A stretch of 64,000 bases of DNA from Streptomyces sp. NBC_00259 (lineage in GTDB: Bacteria > Actinomycetota > Actinomycetes > Streptomycetales > Streptomycetaceae). Of this stretch, positions 51,619 through 60,570 are shown piece after piece; the first letter of the stretch is position 1; each line of letters begins with the position of its first letter. A program made the translations under genes and the position numbers. The stretch covers positions 2,914,001-2,978,000 of the forward strand of contig NZ_CP108080.1 of assembly GCF_036181745.1 (NCBI RefSeq), read 5' to 3'. The notes under the pieces were generated by a model, which saw nothing but the letters and a program-made list of their open reading frames with translations, was not told the origin of the DNA and made no database searches.

Positions 51619-51655
51619 GTTTCACCCCCGTGGCGCGAGGTGACCGGTGCGCAAC
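51619..51655. promoter_or_regulatory. Two GlnR-like boxes upstream of narK
   Basis: The plus strand reads GTTTC-n6-GTGGC-n5-GTGAC-n6-GCAAC. On the minus strand GCCAC-n6-GAAAC and on the plus strand GTGAC-n6-GCAAC each match the GlnR consensus GTnAC-n6-GaAAC at 9 of 10 positions. They lie 53-89 bases upstream of the narK ATG. This fits nitrogen-limitation control by GlnR, perhaps together with NnaR. Confidence 0.6.
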
Positions 51656-51673
51656 CTTGCTCTCACCCGGGGC

Positions 51674-52897
51674 TCAGGCGCGGTGTGAGCGCCGCTTTCC
51701 GCGCCGGGCGCCGCTCTCCTGCCGGGCACCGTTCGGCCACAGCCGGGGGCGCCGCTTGGCGGCGACGTCCTCGGCCCACCCGAAGAGCACGATGCACACG
51801 GCGATCAGGGCCCAGGTGAGGAGCAGCACCGGCACCCAGCTGTCGAGCAGCCACTCGGCGTGCTCTTCCAGGAAGCCGATGTCCCACAACTGGTCCCACA
51901 TGGTGCTCGCCACGAGGATGCACACGTTGCTCCACAGATAGACCGTGACGGCCCGCGAGTTGAGCAGGGTGACCGTGCTGTCCCAGCCGCGCAGTCTCGG
52001 CGGCCACTCGGACCACGAGGGGCTGATGTGCAGGAGCAGCAGCACCGATCCGAAGGACCAGAGGGCCTGTGCCGGCGGGATGCTGTCGAGGTCGAAGTCC
52101 GTACGGAAGCCCTGGCGCAGTGCCCACCACAGGCCGACGGCCATGATCACGGGCGCGACGGACGGCACGACGTAGCGCGGCAGTCTGCGCAGCAGCCCCT
52201 CCTGGTGGGCCATGCCGAGGATCCAGCAGGCTCCGAAGGTGCTGAAGTCGGTGAGCGCGGAGTCGATCCGTTCGGGCAGCGAGACGTACCCGGCGGTGAG
52301 GACGGCGGACAGCGCGAGCGGTGCGAGCAGCGTCGGCCAGGGCACCTTCCGCAGGGCCCACAGCAGCAGCGGCGACAGCATGACGTACCAGAGGTACGCC
52401 CTGATGTACCAGAGCGGGCCCGCGAGGTCCTCGGCCCAGGACCGGCCGAGGAGGCCGGGGACGCCCGCGAGCTCCCCGGCGAACGGCGGGTCGCTGACCG
52501 GCACGATCCAGAACAGCAGATGGGTCCACCACCAGCCCGGGTGCCCCTCGGAGTCGGGTCCCCAGCCCTGGAGCACCATGCCGGTCACACCGACCGCGCC
52601 CAGCACCCACAGCGGTGGCAGCAGCCGTCTCATCCGGCCACGGATCACCTGGACCGCCGGCCGCTTGAGGGAGCGCGCCATCAGGCTGCCGGCGAGCGCG
52701 AACATCACGCCCATGGACGGGAAGACGAGCGGCAGCCAGGCCCAGCCGACCAGGTGGTAGAGGACGACCCGGAAGAGCGCGAGCGCGCGCAGCAGGTCGA
52801 AGTACCGGTCGCGGCCCTGCGCGGCGGACCCGGGCGCGGCGTCGGCCTCCGGCCTGCGGTGCCGTGCCTGTTCGAACGTGGTCGTCGCGACGGTCAT
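51674..52897 (-). CDS. Acyltransferase family 3 membrane protein
   Basis: A 407-residue membrane acyltransferase (acyltransferase 3/OafA-like) with about ten helices. The signature opening RYFDLLRALALFRVVLYHLVGWAWLPLVFPSMGVMFALAGSLMARSL contains the catalytic-type His in YHL. Such proteins acetylate sugars in extracellular polysaccharides and peptidoglycan. Its ATG overlaps the matB stop (ATGA), so it should be made together with the exopolysaccharide synthase. The likely target is the MatAB-made glucosamine polymer. Confidence 0.85.
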   Translation of the reverse strand: MTVATTTFEQARHRRPEADAAPGSAAQGRDRYFDLLRALALFRVVLYHLVGWAWLPLVFPSMGVMFALAGSLMARSLKRPAVQVIRGRMRRLLPPLWVLGAVGVTGMVLQGWGPDSEGHPGWWWTHLLFWIVPVSDPPFAGELAGVPGLLGRSWAEDLAGPLWYIRAYLWYVMLSPLLLWALRKVPWPTLLAPLALSAVLTAGYVSLPERIDSALTDFSTFGACWILGMAHQEGLLRRLPRYVVPSVAPVIMAVGLWWALRQGFRTDFDLDSIPPAQALWSFGSVLLLLHISPSWSEWPPRLRGWDSTVTLLNSRAVTVYLWSNVCILVASTMWDQLWDIGFLEEHAEWLLDSWVPVLLLTWALIAVCIVLFGWAEDVAAKRRPRLWPNGARQESGARRGKRRSHRA

Positions 52898-55089
52898 GCG
52901 ACCGGCCACCGTTCTTCACTGGCCTTCCGCGGGCTCGGTATCGAGCCGGGCGCCTCCACCGCTCCCGTACGGCGCAGCTTCTGCCAGCGGAGCCGGCCGC
53001 CGGTGAGGGCGGTGATCCACGACTGCAGCAGCACGACGTACATGAGCTGCCGGTACAGCAGTTGCTGGAGGGGCAGCGAGATCAGATGCACCATGCGTTC
53101 CTTGTCGAGCCGGAACGCGTACGCGGCGCACACGGCCTGGATGGCGAGCACGGCGAGCCAGGCGACGATGGTCTTCTGGGTCGGCCCGAAGACCAGCCCG
53201 TACAGCAGGAAGACGTCGATCAGCGGGGCGAGCAGCGGGAACAGCACCATGAAGAGCGAGACCAGCGGCAGGCCGACCCGGCCGAAGCGGCCGGAGGGGC
53301 CGCTCTCGATCACGGCGTGGCGGTGCTTCCAGATCGCCTGCATCGTGCCGTACGACCAGCGGTAGCGCTGGGACCACAGCTGCTGGACGGACTCCGGGGC
53401 CTCGGTCCAGGCGCGGGCCCGCTCCGCGTAGACGACGCGCCAGCCGTCGCGGTGCATCGCCATGGTGATGTCGGTGTCCTCGGCGAGGGTGTCCTCGCTC
53501 ATGCCGCCGACCCGTTCGAGGGCCTGGCGGCGGAAGGCGCCGACCGCGCCCGGGATGGTCGGCATGCAGCGCAGCACGTCGTACATCCGGCGGTCCAGGT
53601 TGAAGCCCATCACGTACTCGATGTGCTGCCAGGCGCCGATGAGCGTGTCCCGGTTGCCGACCTTGGCGTTGCCCGCGACCGCGCCGACCCGTGGGTCGCC
53701 GAAGGGCTGCACCAGTTCGCGGACGGTGGACGGCTCGAAGACGGTGTCGCCGTCCATCATCACGATCAGGTCGTGACGGGCGTTGCGGATACCGTTGTTG
53801 AGGGCTTCCGGTTTGCCCGAGTTGACCTGCCGGACGACCCGGACGTTGGGCAGCCACATGTCGTCGACGAGGTCGGCGGTGCCGTCCGTGGAGCCGTCGT
53901 CGATGACGATGACCTCGATCGGATGGTCGCTCTCCATCAGAGAGCGCACCGTGTTCTCGATGCACTCCTTCTCGTTGTACGCGGGAACCAGCACCGTCAC
54001 GGGCTCCGTGACGGCCGGGCCCCAGCGGAAGCGGCGGCGGCGCACCTTGCGGGCGTGTCCGAAGGAGAGCACCAGCATGAGGCCGAAGCGGGCGAGGACG
54101 AGCCCGCCGATCAGGGCGAGGCCGACGGTCAGCACCGAGGTCGTCTCCTCCGAGACGGCGACGGCCGCGACCCACGCCTTGCCCTTCCACAGCTCCGGAC
54201 CGGTGACGGGGGTGTGCGCGGTGGGCGCCCCGAGAGCCTCGGTGAGGTGGGTGAACCGGTAGCCGCGCTGCTTCATGTCGGGCAGGAAGCGGTCGAGGGC
54301 GGCCACGGTCTGGGAGCGGTCGCCGCCGGAGTCGTGCATCAGCACGATGGAGCCCTTGGTGCCCTGGGGCGTCGCGCGCTTGATGATCGCGTCGACGCCG
54401 GGGCGCTTCCAGTCCTCGCTGTCCGTGTCGTTGAAGGCGGTGATGTAGCCGCGGCTGCCGATGTACTCGGTGACCGGCCAGGACTTGTCGTCCAGGGCGT
54501 CCGAGAACGAGGAGTACGGCGGCCGGAAGAGCGAGGTGCGGATGCCGGCGGCGCCGGCGAGCGCGAGCTGGTTCTGGGAGAGCTCCCAGTCGATACGGCT
54601 CTGCGTCTGGAGCGCCAGATCGGGGTGGTTGAAGGTGTGCAGCCCGATCTCGTGGCCCTCGGCGACCATCCGCTCGACCAGTTCGGGGTGGCGGGAGGCC
54701 ATCGTGCCGGTCACGAAGAAGACGGCGTGCGCGTCGTACTCCTTCAGTTTGTCGAGGACCTTCGGCGTCCAGACCGGGTCGGGTCCGTCGTCGAAGGTCA
54801 GCACCAGGTTCTTGTCCGGTATCCGCAGCGCCTCGGGCGCGCCGGGGACGCGGGCGTCGATGACCGGGCCGCCGCCCAGGATCTGCTCGGGCACCTGGCC
54901 GCTGGAGGCCGGGGGGCGTACGCGATGGTCGGCGAGGATCTCGCTGTGCACGTACCCGCGCAGCATGAGCATCGCGAGCAGCGCGACGAGGAAGAGCGAG
55001 GGCAGCAGATAGCGCATGGGCATTCTGCGCCGCACGGCGGACCTCTTACCGGCTGCCTGCCGGGCGGTCCGTCTGTCGGAGGAGGCCAT
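52894..55089 (-). CDS. matB: MatB: bifunctional polysaccharide deacetylase/family 2 glycosyltransferase
   Basis: A 731-residue membrane enzyme. After an N-terminal anchor (YLLPSLFLVALLAMLMLRG) comes a NodB deacetylase domain (VLTFDDGPDPVWTPKVLDKL, EIGLHTFNHPDL, RPPYSSFSD, IVLMHDSGGDRS), then a membrane helix and a processive GT2 domain (VLVPAYNEKECIENTVRSLM, VIDDGSTDGTADL, MMDGDTVF, EDTDITMAMHRDGW, and the QxxRW motif in SQRYRW), then C-terminal helices. In S. lividans and S. coelicolor the matAB pair makes a poly-beta-1,6-GlcNAc-type glycan that causes mycelial clumping. It lies directly after matA (gap of zero) and overlaps the acyltransferase. Confidence 0.92.
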   Translation of the reverse strand: MASSDRRTARQAAGKRSAVRRRMPMRYLLPSLFLVALLAMLMLRGYVHSEILADHRVRPPASSGQVPEQILGGGPVIDARVPGAPEALRIPDKNLVLTFDDGPDPVWTPKVLDKLKEYDAHAVFFVTGTMASRHPELVERMVAEGHEIGLHTFNHPDLALQTQSRIDWELSQNQLALAGAAGIRTSLFRPPYSSFSDALDDKSWPVTEYIGSRGYITAFNDTDSEDWKRPGVDAIIKRATPQGTKGSIVLMHDSGGDRSQTVAALDRFLPDMKQRGYRFTHLTEALGAPTAHTPVTGPELWKGKAWVAAVAVSEETTSVLTVGLALIGGLVLARFGLMLVLSFGHARKVRRRRFRWGPAVTEPVTVLVPAYNEKECIENTVRSLMESDHPIEVIVIDDGSTDGTADLVDDMWLPNVRVVRQVNSGKPEALNNGIRNARHDLIVMMDGDTVFEPSTVRELVQPFGDPRVGAVAGNAKVGNRDTLIGAWQHIEYVMGFNLDRRMYDVLRCMPTIPGAVGAFRRQALERVGGMSEDTLAEDTDITMAMHRDGWRVVYAERARAWTEAPESVQQLWSQRYRWSYGTMQAIWKHRHAVIESGPSGRFGRVGLPLVSLFMVLFPLLAPLIDVFLLYGLVFGPTQKTIVAWLAVLAIQAVCAAYAFRLDKERMVHLISLPLQQLLYRQLMYVVLLQSWITALTGGRLRWQKLRRTGAVEAPGSIPSPRKASEERWPVA

Positions 55090-55839
55090 CTAGAGTGCGC
55101 CTTCCGCTGCGAGCTGCCGGCTTCCCTGCTCCATCGCCTGGCCCACCGGCTGGCCGGAGGGCTCCGTCGACGCCGAGGTGCTCGGCGAGGGATCGGGATC
55201 GTCCGGCGTCGGCTCCTCGCCGCCGGAACCTCCGCTGCCCGAGCCGCCCGCCGGCAGGGACGGGCTGGGCTTCGGGTCGGGCGACGTGCCGACGGGGCCA
55301 CCGGCGCCGCCGGTGCTGACCTGCGCACTGGTGCCCGGATCGGCCGAGGGACTGGGCTGCAGCCCGCCGCCGGCCGGGTCGCCGGCCGCGCCGCTGGGCT
55401 GCTGCGGCAGGGCGGCCGGGGTGTCGCTGGGAGACGGGCCGCCGGCGGCGTCCGCGGGAGCGGCCGGGTCGGACGGCGCGTCGGTGGGACCGGGGGTCAC
55501 CCCGGCGGAATCGTCCTTGTCGTCCGCGACGCCGGGGATGAGCAGCGACGGCGCATCCGAGTTGCCGCCGATGAGGGCGACGACGAGGGTCACGGCGTAT
55601 CCGGCACAGATCAGTGCCAGGACCCAGCCGACGCGCCGGAACTTCTTGCTCCGACGTCCGCTCTCGTCCACGAACACCGGCCCGTCGGAGCCCTCTTGAG
55701 GGGGCGGCTCGGTAGCCCTGAGTTCCGAGAGCTGACGGCCGAGACCGTCGAGCTGAACGGTGACTTCATTGGGCTCATGGGTATGCCCTATACGGGAGTT
55801 TTCTCGCCAATTTTCCACTGCTGTACGCACTTCCCCCAC
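55090..55839 (-). CDS. matA: MatA: membrane protein with disordered extracellular tail
   Basis: A 249-residue protein. A charged cytoplasmic N-terminus, one membrane helix (VGWVLALICAGYAVTLVVALIG, about 68-90), and a long Pro/Ser/Thr/Asp/Gly-rich extracellular tail with no fold. MatA is required with MatB for aggregation. GTG 55839 is chosen; GTG 55830 and 55818 are also in frame and none has a good ribosome site. The gene is first in the matA-matB-acyltransferase operon, stop and start abutting. Confidence 0.82.
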   Translation of the reverse strand: MGEVRTAVENWRENSRIGHTHEPNEVTVQLDGLGRQLSELRATEPPPQEGSDGPVFVDESGRRSKKFRRVGWVLALICAGYAVTLVVALIGGNSDAPSLLIPGVADDKDDSAGVTPGPTDAPSDPAAPADAAGGPSPSDTPAALPQQPSGAAGDPAGGGLQPSPSADPGTSAQVSTGGAGGPVGTSPDPKPSPSLPAGGSGSGGSGGEEPTPDDPDPSPSTSASTEPSGQPVGQAMEQGSRQLAAEGAL

Positions 55840-55974
55840 TGAACGGAGAGGAGGGAGCGCAGGCGAGACCGGACGCTTGCCGTCGGACCGGGCCCCCTAA
55901 ACCCGGACCGAGCGCCCCCAACCACGTTGCACCCGGACCATGAATGTAGCGCACACCGTCGACGGGCGGCCCGG

Positions 55975-56943
55975 CTATCGGCAGTTGCTCCCCATGAGTG
56001 ACCGGTCGGTTTCGGGCAGCCAGCTACCTGCGGGGATTTTCAGCCAATCTTCAGCTGTGGCGAGTTGCGCCGCCGCCGTGCGCAGGGCGTCCAGACCGGG
56101 ATGCGTGATGCCCCGGCGCCACACCAACGAGATGGGCGACAACGGTACGGGGTCGACCAGCGGGCGTACGACCATCCCCGGCACCGTCAGGAACTCCGTG
56201 CTCGCCAGCACCGACCACCCCTGTTTGCGCACCACACGGACGAACTCCTCCTGCCCGGCGATCTCCGGGAAGGGGTCGGCCATGACGATGCCGCGGCCCG
56301 TGAAGAGCCGGGCGGCCAGGTCCGTCCACTCGGCGGTGGCCGCGTTGCCCGCGCCCGCGTAGAGGGTCTCGCCCGCCAGGGCGTCCAGCGGCACCTCCGT
56401 CAGCGATGCGAGCGGATGGTCGTCCCGCAGCAGTACGGCCATGCGTTCGTACCGCACAGGCTGATGAGCCAGATCGGCGCGGAGCGACGGATCGAGCCCG
56501 GCCACTCTGCCGCAGGACACATCGAGCCGCCCTGCGACCATCTCCGCGGCCGCGCCGGTGAGACCGCTGAGGTAGCGGGCGACGAACTCCAGGCCGGGGG
56601 CGGCCTGCCGGACGTGGTTCAGCACCCGGTAGGCCGTCCCCACCGGCGCGCCGACATCGAAGAGCAGCGGCCGGTCCGTCTCCGCGAAGGCCGCGGCGAG
56701 CGCGTCCTGGGCGTCGAGGATCCGGCGCGCGTGCGGCAGCAGCCGTTCGCCGTCGGCCGTGAGCGTCACCTGCCGGGTGGTCCTTACGAACAGCTCGGTG
56801 CCCAACTCCCGCTCCAGCCGACGGATGTCACGGCTGAGCGCCTGCTGGGCCACGTACAGCCGGGCGGCGGCGCGGGTGAAGTGCAGCTCGGCGGCGACGG
56901 CGGCGAAGGCGCGGAGCAGCCGGGGTTCGAGGTCCTGGGGCAC
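55975..56943 (-). CDS. LysR family transcriptional regulator
   Basis: A 322-residue regulator. The helix-turn-helix domain is DLEPRLLRAFAAVAAELHFTRAAARLYVAQQALSRDIRRLERELGTELFVRTTRQVTLTADGE and the remainder is a LysR substrate-binding fold (VRYERMAVLLRDDHPLAS, LYAGAGN). GTG 56943 opens the expected VPQDLEPRLLRAF. It is divergent from an MFS gene, which is the usual target of such regulators. Inducer unknown. Confidence 0.92.
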   Translation of the reverse strand: MPQDLEPRLLRAFAAVAAELHFTRAAARLYVAQQALSRDIRRLERELGTELFVRTTRQVTLTADGERLLPHARRILDAQDALAAAFAETDRPLLFDVGAPVGTAYRVLNHVRQAAPGLEFVARYLSGLTGAAAEMVAGRLDVSCGRVAGLDPSLRADLAHQPVRYERMAVLLRDDHPLASLTEVPLDALAGETLYAGAGNAATAEWTDLAARLFTGRGIVMADPFPEIAGQEEFVRVVRKQGWSVLASTEFLTVPGMVVRPLVDPVPLSPISLVWRRGITHPGLDALRTAAAQLATAEDWLKIPAGSWLPETDRSLMGSNCR

Positions 56944-57027
56944 GCACGAGAATTTACAACAGAGGTGTGTCAATGGGCTCCGAACAGGTGTTGGACCGCT
57001 GTGGGTGCGCGCGGCGAGCCTTGGTCC

Positions 57028-58299
57028 ATGCCGCAATCGACCTCACCACGGATGACCACGTCGGGCGGGACGCTGGTCCTGGCCCCCGCACACCAGGAGC
57101 CCGGATCCGGGCGCCCGCCGGGCCCGTACGCCCGCCTCTTCCACATCCCCGGCGCCCGCGCCTTCACCGCGGGGAACCTCATCGCCCGTCTTCCCATGGG
57201 CATGTTCAGCGTGAGCGCCGTGATCATGATCGCCGGGGAGCGCGGCTCGTACGCCCTCGCCGGGGCCGTCACCGCGACCGGGCTGGCCGCGACCGCCGTC
57301 GTCGCCCCCTGGACCGCGCGGCTCGTCGACCGGTACGGCCAGGCCCGGGTCGCCGTCCCCGCGACCGTGCTCGCGGTGCTCGGCTCGCTCGCGCTGCTGC
57401 TGTGCGTCCGGCACGGGGCGCCGGACTGGACGCTGTTCGCCGCGTACGCCGCGACCGCCACCACCCCCAACACGGGCGGGATGTCTCGGGCCCGCTGGGC
57501 CCATCTGCTGAAGGACGACCCCGCGGCCCGGCACACCGCGAACTCCTTCGAGCAGGCCGCCGACGAGCTGTGTTTCATGCTGGGCCCGGTGCTCGCGGCC
57601 GTGCTCTGCGCGGCGTTCTTCCCGGAGGCCGGCACGCTGGCCGGTGCGGCGCTGCTGCTGACGGGGGTGCTGCTGTTCGCGGCCCAGCGCTCCACCGAGC
57701 CGCCGGTCTCCTCCCGCGCGTCCCGGGGACGCTCCCCGCTGCGCACCCCCACAATGGCCGCGATGCTCGCCGTCTTCCTGGCCACCGGCGCGGTCTTCGG
57801 CTCGATGGAGGTCGTCACCATCGCCTACGCGGACGGCCCGGAGGCCGGTGTCGTGCTGGCCCTGCAGGCCGCCGGATCCTGCCTGGCGGGCCTCGCGTAC
57901 GGCAGGGCCCACCGCACCGCCCGGCTGCGCACCTGTCTGGCCGCGATGACGGCCCTGATGACCCTGCCGTTCCTGGCGGCGACCATCACGGGCTCCCTGC
58001 TCGCCGTCGCGGGCGCCCTGCTGGTCGCGGGCATGGCGACGGCCCCGACGATGGTGACGGGCATGACCACGATCCAGCGCCTCACCCCCGAGGGCCGGCT
58101 GAACGAGGGCATGACCCTGGCCGTCACCGCACTGCTCGGCGGCATCGCGGCGGGCTCGGCGACGGGCGGCTGGACGGTCGAGCACGCGGGCCCGGCCCTC
58201 GGCTACGCGATCCCGGCCGCCGCGGCGGGCCTGGCGCTGCTGCTGTCGCTGGTGCCGGCCCGGGTGGGGGCAGGCATGACGAAGGCCCGGCTGTCGTGA
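57028..58299 (+). CDS. MFS transporter, divergent from LysR regulator
   Basis: A 423-residue exporter with twelve predicted helices (PMGMFSVSAVIMIAGERGSYALAGAVTATGLAATAVVAPWTARLVDRYGQAR contains motif A-like DRYG). The central loop is basic and short. It faces the LysR gene across an 84-base control region, so expression is probably LysR-dependent. The last codons and stop lie within a perfect hairpin terminator. Substrate unknown. Confidence 0.88.
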   Translation: MPQSTSPRMTTSGGTLVLAPAHQEPGSGRPPGPYARLFHIPGARAFTAGNLIARLPMGMFSVSAVIMIAGERGSYALAGAVTATGLAATAVVAPWTARLVDRYGQARVAVPATVLAVLGSLALLLCVRHGAPDWTLFAAYAATATTPNTGGMSRARWAHLLKDDPAARHTANSFEQAADELCFMLGPVLAAVLCAAFFPEAGTLAGAALLLTGVLLFAAQRSTEPPVSSRASRGRSPLRTPTMAAMLAVFLATGAVFGSMEVVTIAYADGPEAGVVLALQAAGSCLAGLAYGRAHRTARLRTCLAAMTALMTLPFLAATITGSLLAVAGALLVAGMATAPTMVTGMTTIQRLTPEGRLNEGMTLAVTALLGGIAAGSATGGWTVEHAGPALGYAIPAAAAGLALLLSLVPARVGAGMTKARLS

Positions 58300-58313
58300 C
58301 AGCCGGGCCTTCG
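58280..58313 (+). terminator. Terminator overlapping the MFS stop codon
   Basis: CGAAGGCCCGGCTGTC and GACAGCCGGGCCTTCG form a perfect 16-bp stem with loop GT. The stem begins within the last seven codons of the MFS gene and the loop contains the stop codon boundary (TCG-TGA), so terminator and coding sequence overlap. Confidence 0.85.
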
Positions 58314-58360
58314 CCCACATGGGGTTTCGGTGATCCCGGGGCATGCCCCGGGGTCTCCGG

Positions 58361-58730
58361 TGGTGGAGATGGCGGGAATCGAACCCGCGTCCAACGGTGC
58401 GGAATCAGGGCTTCTCCGTGTGCAGTCCGCTGCGATTTTCTCGGCCCCGGAGATCACGCGGACAAGTCTCCGACGGGCTCAGTCACTGTTTGATTTCCCT
58501 CCAGGCCCCGTGACCGGGTCTAGAGGTTTAGTTCCCTAGCTGATGCCAGGATCCGGGTCGGGAACAGCCCCGGGCTGACACTTCGCAAGTCGCTACTTAG
58601 GCAGCGAGGGCGAAGGAATCGCGCTTGGTATTGGCGATTATTGGTTGCGACATATGGTTTACGAGATCATTGCCGCTTCCTCGACACGCTTCCCCTGCTT
58701 CGACAGCCGTTGTCGAAACCGATCATCCCC
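58361..58730 (-). ncRNA. ssrA: tmRNA (ssrA)
   Basis: A 370-base transfer-messenger RNA that rescues stalled ribosomes together with SmpB. The 5' end GGGGATG and the 3' end CATCTCC plus ACCA form the tRNA-like acceptor, and the T arm CGGGTTCGATTCCCG is present. The messenger part encodes resume codon GCC and the tag ANTKRDSFALAA followed by TAA at 58597-58635. CCA is encoded. It lies downstream of smpB on the same strand with about 100 bases between. Confidence 0.97.
58597..58635 (-). other. tmRNA tag reading frame (ANTKRDSFALAA)
   Basis: The 12-codon degradation tag plus stop, starting with resume codon GCC. The C-terminal ALAA is the ClpXP-type recognition end. The tag sequence is of the form typical for Streptomyces. 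Confidence 0.95.
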
Positions 58731-58752
58731 ATGTTGTGTTTTCAATCGTGCG

Positions 58753-58771
58753 TGCCCCCTCTGGGAGGGCA
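58753..58771 (-). terminator. Weak hairpin between smpB and ssrA
   Basis: On the minus strand TGCCCTC-CCAGA-GGGGGCA pairs over seven positions including one T-G pair. It lies 64 bases after the smpB stop and 23 bases before the tmRNA 5' end. It may end the smpB message or serve processing of the tmRNA precursor. Confidence 0.35.
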
Positions 58772-58834
58772 AGTGCCATCGTACGTGACGGACGCACGCG
58801 CGTGCCAGCCTATTACCCCGGACGCAGGGGCAGG

Positions 58835-59314
58835 TCAGGCGCGCTGGCGGCGGCGGACCGCCGACATCGCGCGGTCCGTCTCGCGGCGGTCCTGCTTCTC
58901 CCGCAGGGTCTGACGCTTGTCGTACTCCTTCTTGCCCTTGGCGAGCGCGATCTCCACCTTGGCCCGGCCGTCCTTGAAGTACAGCGCCAGGGGCACGATC
59001 GTGTGGCCGGTCTCCTGGGACTTGGACTCCAGCTTGTCGATCTCCTCCCGGTGCATGAGGAGCTTCCGCTTGCGCCGGGCGCTGTGGTTGGTCCAGGTGC
59101 CCTGGCTGTACTCCGGTACGTGCACGTTGTGCAGCCAGGCCTCGTGGTCGTCGATCTGGACGAACCCGTCCGCGAGCGACGCCCGCCCCTGGCGCAGCGA
59201 CTTCACCTCGGTGCCCATCAGCACGAGCCCGCACTCGTAGGTGTCGAGGATGTGGTAGTCGTGCCGCGCCTTCTTGTTCTGCGCGATCAGCTTGCGCCCT
59301 TTTTCCTTAGCCAT
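58835..59314 (-). CDS. smpB: SsrA-binding protein
   Basis: A 159-residue SmpB, the partner of tmRNA in ribosome rescue. The fold is shown by [61 protein letters not shown] and the C-terminal helix [25 protein letters not shown] that reaches the decoding centre. It precedes ssrA and follows the S41 peptidase 18 bases away on the same strand. Confidence 0.97.
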   Translation of the reverse strand: MAKEKGRKLIAQNKKARHDYHILDTYECGLVLMGTEVKSLRQGRASLADGFVQIDDHEAWLHNVHVPEYSQGTWTNHSARRKRKLLMHREEIDKLESKSQETGHTIVPLALYFKDGRAKVEIALAKGKKEYDKRQTLREKQDRRETDRAMSAVRRRQRA

Positions 59315-59332
59315 AGTGCGGCCATTTTCGCA

Positions 59333-60502
59333 CTACGACCCGGTGCCGAGGCCACTCAATACTGTCTGGGCCCGTTCCTCGGCCCGCCCGCTCACCGCGA
59401 GGTCCGGTGTGATGCCCCGACCGTCGACGTCATGCCCCGACGGGGTGCGGTAGTGACCGACGGTGAGCTCCGCCACGGAGCCGTCGGGCAGCCGCTCCGG
59501 CATCTGCACCGAGCCCTTGCCGAAGGTGCGCGCACCCACCGTGATCGCGCGGCCACGGTCCTTGAGGGCGCCGGTGACCAGCTCGGCCGCGCTCATCGTG
59601 CCGCCGTCGACCAGGGCCACGACGGGCCGCTCGGTGTCCCCGCCCGGCCGTGCGTACAGGGCCTTCTGCTCCCCGCGCACGTCGTACGTGGCGACCAGTC
59701 CGCCGTCCAGGAAGGCGGAGGCCGTGGTCACGGCCTCGGAGACCAGTCCGCCACTGTTGCCCCGCAGGTCCAGCAGGACCCCGGCGCCCGCCGGGGCCGC
59801 CTGCACCGCCTGCCTCACCCGCTCTCCGGTGCCCTTGGTGAAGGCGGCGACCTTGATCATCACTGCCGGGCCGGCGAGGTCACGTACGGTGACGACCTCG
59901 GTGGCGAGCCGGGCCCTGCGCACGGTCTCGTTCCAGGCGCGGTCGCCGCGCTGCAGCCCCAGCACGACGGACGAGCCGGTCGTGGCGCCCTTGCCGTCGC
60001 CGCGCAGCAGCGCGACGACCTCGCTGACCGGGCGGCCGTCTATGGCGGCGCCGTCGATGGTCCGCAGCTGGTCGCCGGGCCGGATGCCGGCCCTGTCGGC
60101 GGGCCCGCCGCGCTGCACCCGGGACACCTCGGCCCGGCCGTCCGCGCCGCGCTTCGCCCACAGCCCGACGCCCGTGTACGAGCCGTCGAGGGCACGCTCG
60201 AACTCCTCGTACTCACTCGCGTCGTACACGGCGCCCCAGCGGTCCCCGCTGCGGCTCACGACCTCCTCGGCCGCCTTGGCGCCGGACTTGCCGTCGGCCA
60301 TGGCCTCGGCGGCGGCCCGGGCGACCTCGTCGCGGTCGACGGTCGCGGCCGCCGCGCGCACCCGGGGCGCGGCCGGCTCGTCCTCCCCCCGGGGCAGCAG
60401 CCCGGTGGCGGAGGCGGTGGCGAGGACGCCCGCGAACACCAAGGTGAGGGCCGCCCCGTGGCGGAGTCCACGGGACATCATGGGTGGTTCGGGGCCCAAC
60501 AT
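59333..60502 (-). CDS. S41 (C-terminal processing) peptidase
   Basis: A 389-residue secreted or anchored serine protease. A signal anchor (HGAALTLVFAGVLATASATGLLP) precedes a helical region, a PDZ domain (GVGLWAKRGADGRAEVSRVQRGGPADRAGIRPGDQLRTIDG), and the S41 catalytic domain with Ser in VDGGTMSAAELVTGAL and Lys in ARTFGKGSVQMPERLPDG. It sits between ftsX and smpB, an arrangement conserved in Streptomyces. ATG 60502 is used; ATG 60481 and 60478 are alternatives. Targets are unknown. Confidence 0.9.
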   Translation of the reverse strand: MLGPEPPMMSRGLRHGAALTLVFAGVLATASATGLLPRGEDEPAAPRVRAAAATVDRDEVARAAAEAMADGKSGAKAAEEVVSRSGDRWGAVYDASEYEEFERALDGSYTGVGLWAKRGADGRAEVSRVQRGGPADRAGIRPGDQLRTIDGAAIDGRPVSEVVALLRGDGKGATTGSSVVLGLQRGDRAWNETVRRARLATEVVTVRDLAGPAVMIKVAAFTKGTGERVRQAVQAAPAGAGVLLDLRGNSGGLVSEAVTTASAFLDGGLVATYDVRGEQKALYARPGGDTERPVVALVDGGTMSAAELVTGALKDRGRAITVGARTFGKGSVQMPERLPDGSVAELTVGHYRTPSGHDVDGRGITPDLAVSGRAEERAQTVLSGLGTGS

Positions 60503-60526
60503 GGCGCCCACTCTAGGACAAGCGAA

Positions 60527-60560
60527 GGGCGCCGTAGGGCTGTTGACCCGTACGGCGCCC
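60527..60560 (-). terminator. Terminator of ftsX
   Basis: GGGCGCCGTA and TACGGCGCCC form a 10-bp stem extended by an inner GGG/CCC pair, starting 11 bases after the ftsX stop. It separates ftsEX from the S41 peptidase gene. Confidence 0.75.
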
Positions 60561-60570
60561 GGGGCGCTCG

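Noticed and set aside
48444..51941. Plus-strand open frame of 1165 codons
   Set aside because: Antisense to the CGNR, nnaR and narK genes, which have clear families and ribosome sites.
52864..55842. Plus-strand open frame of 992 codons
   Set aside because: Antisense to matA and matB; His/Arg/Gly-rich composition typical of a shadow frame.
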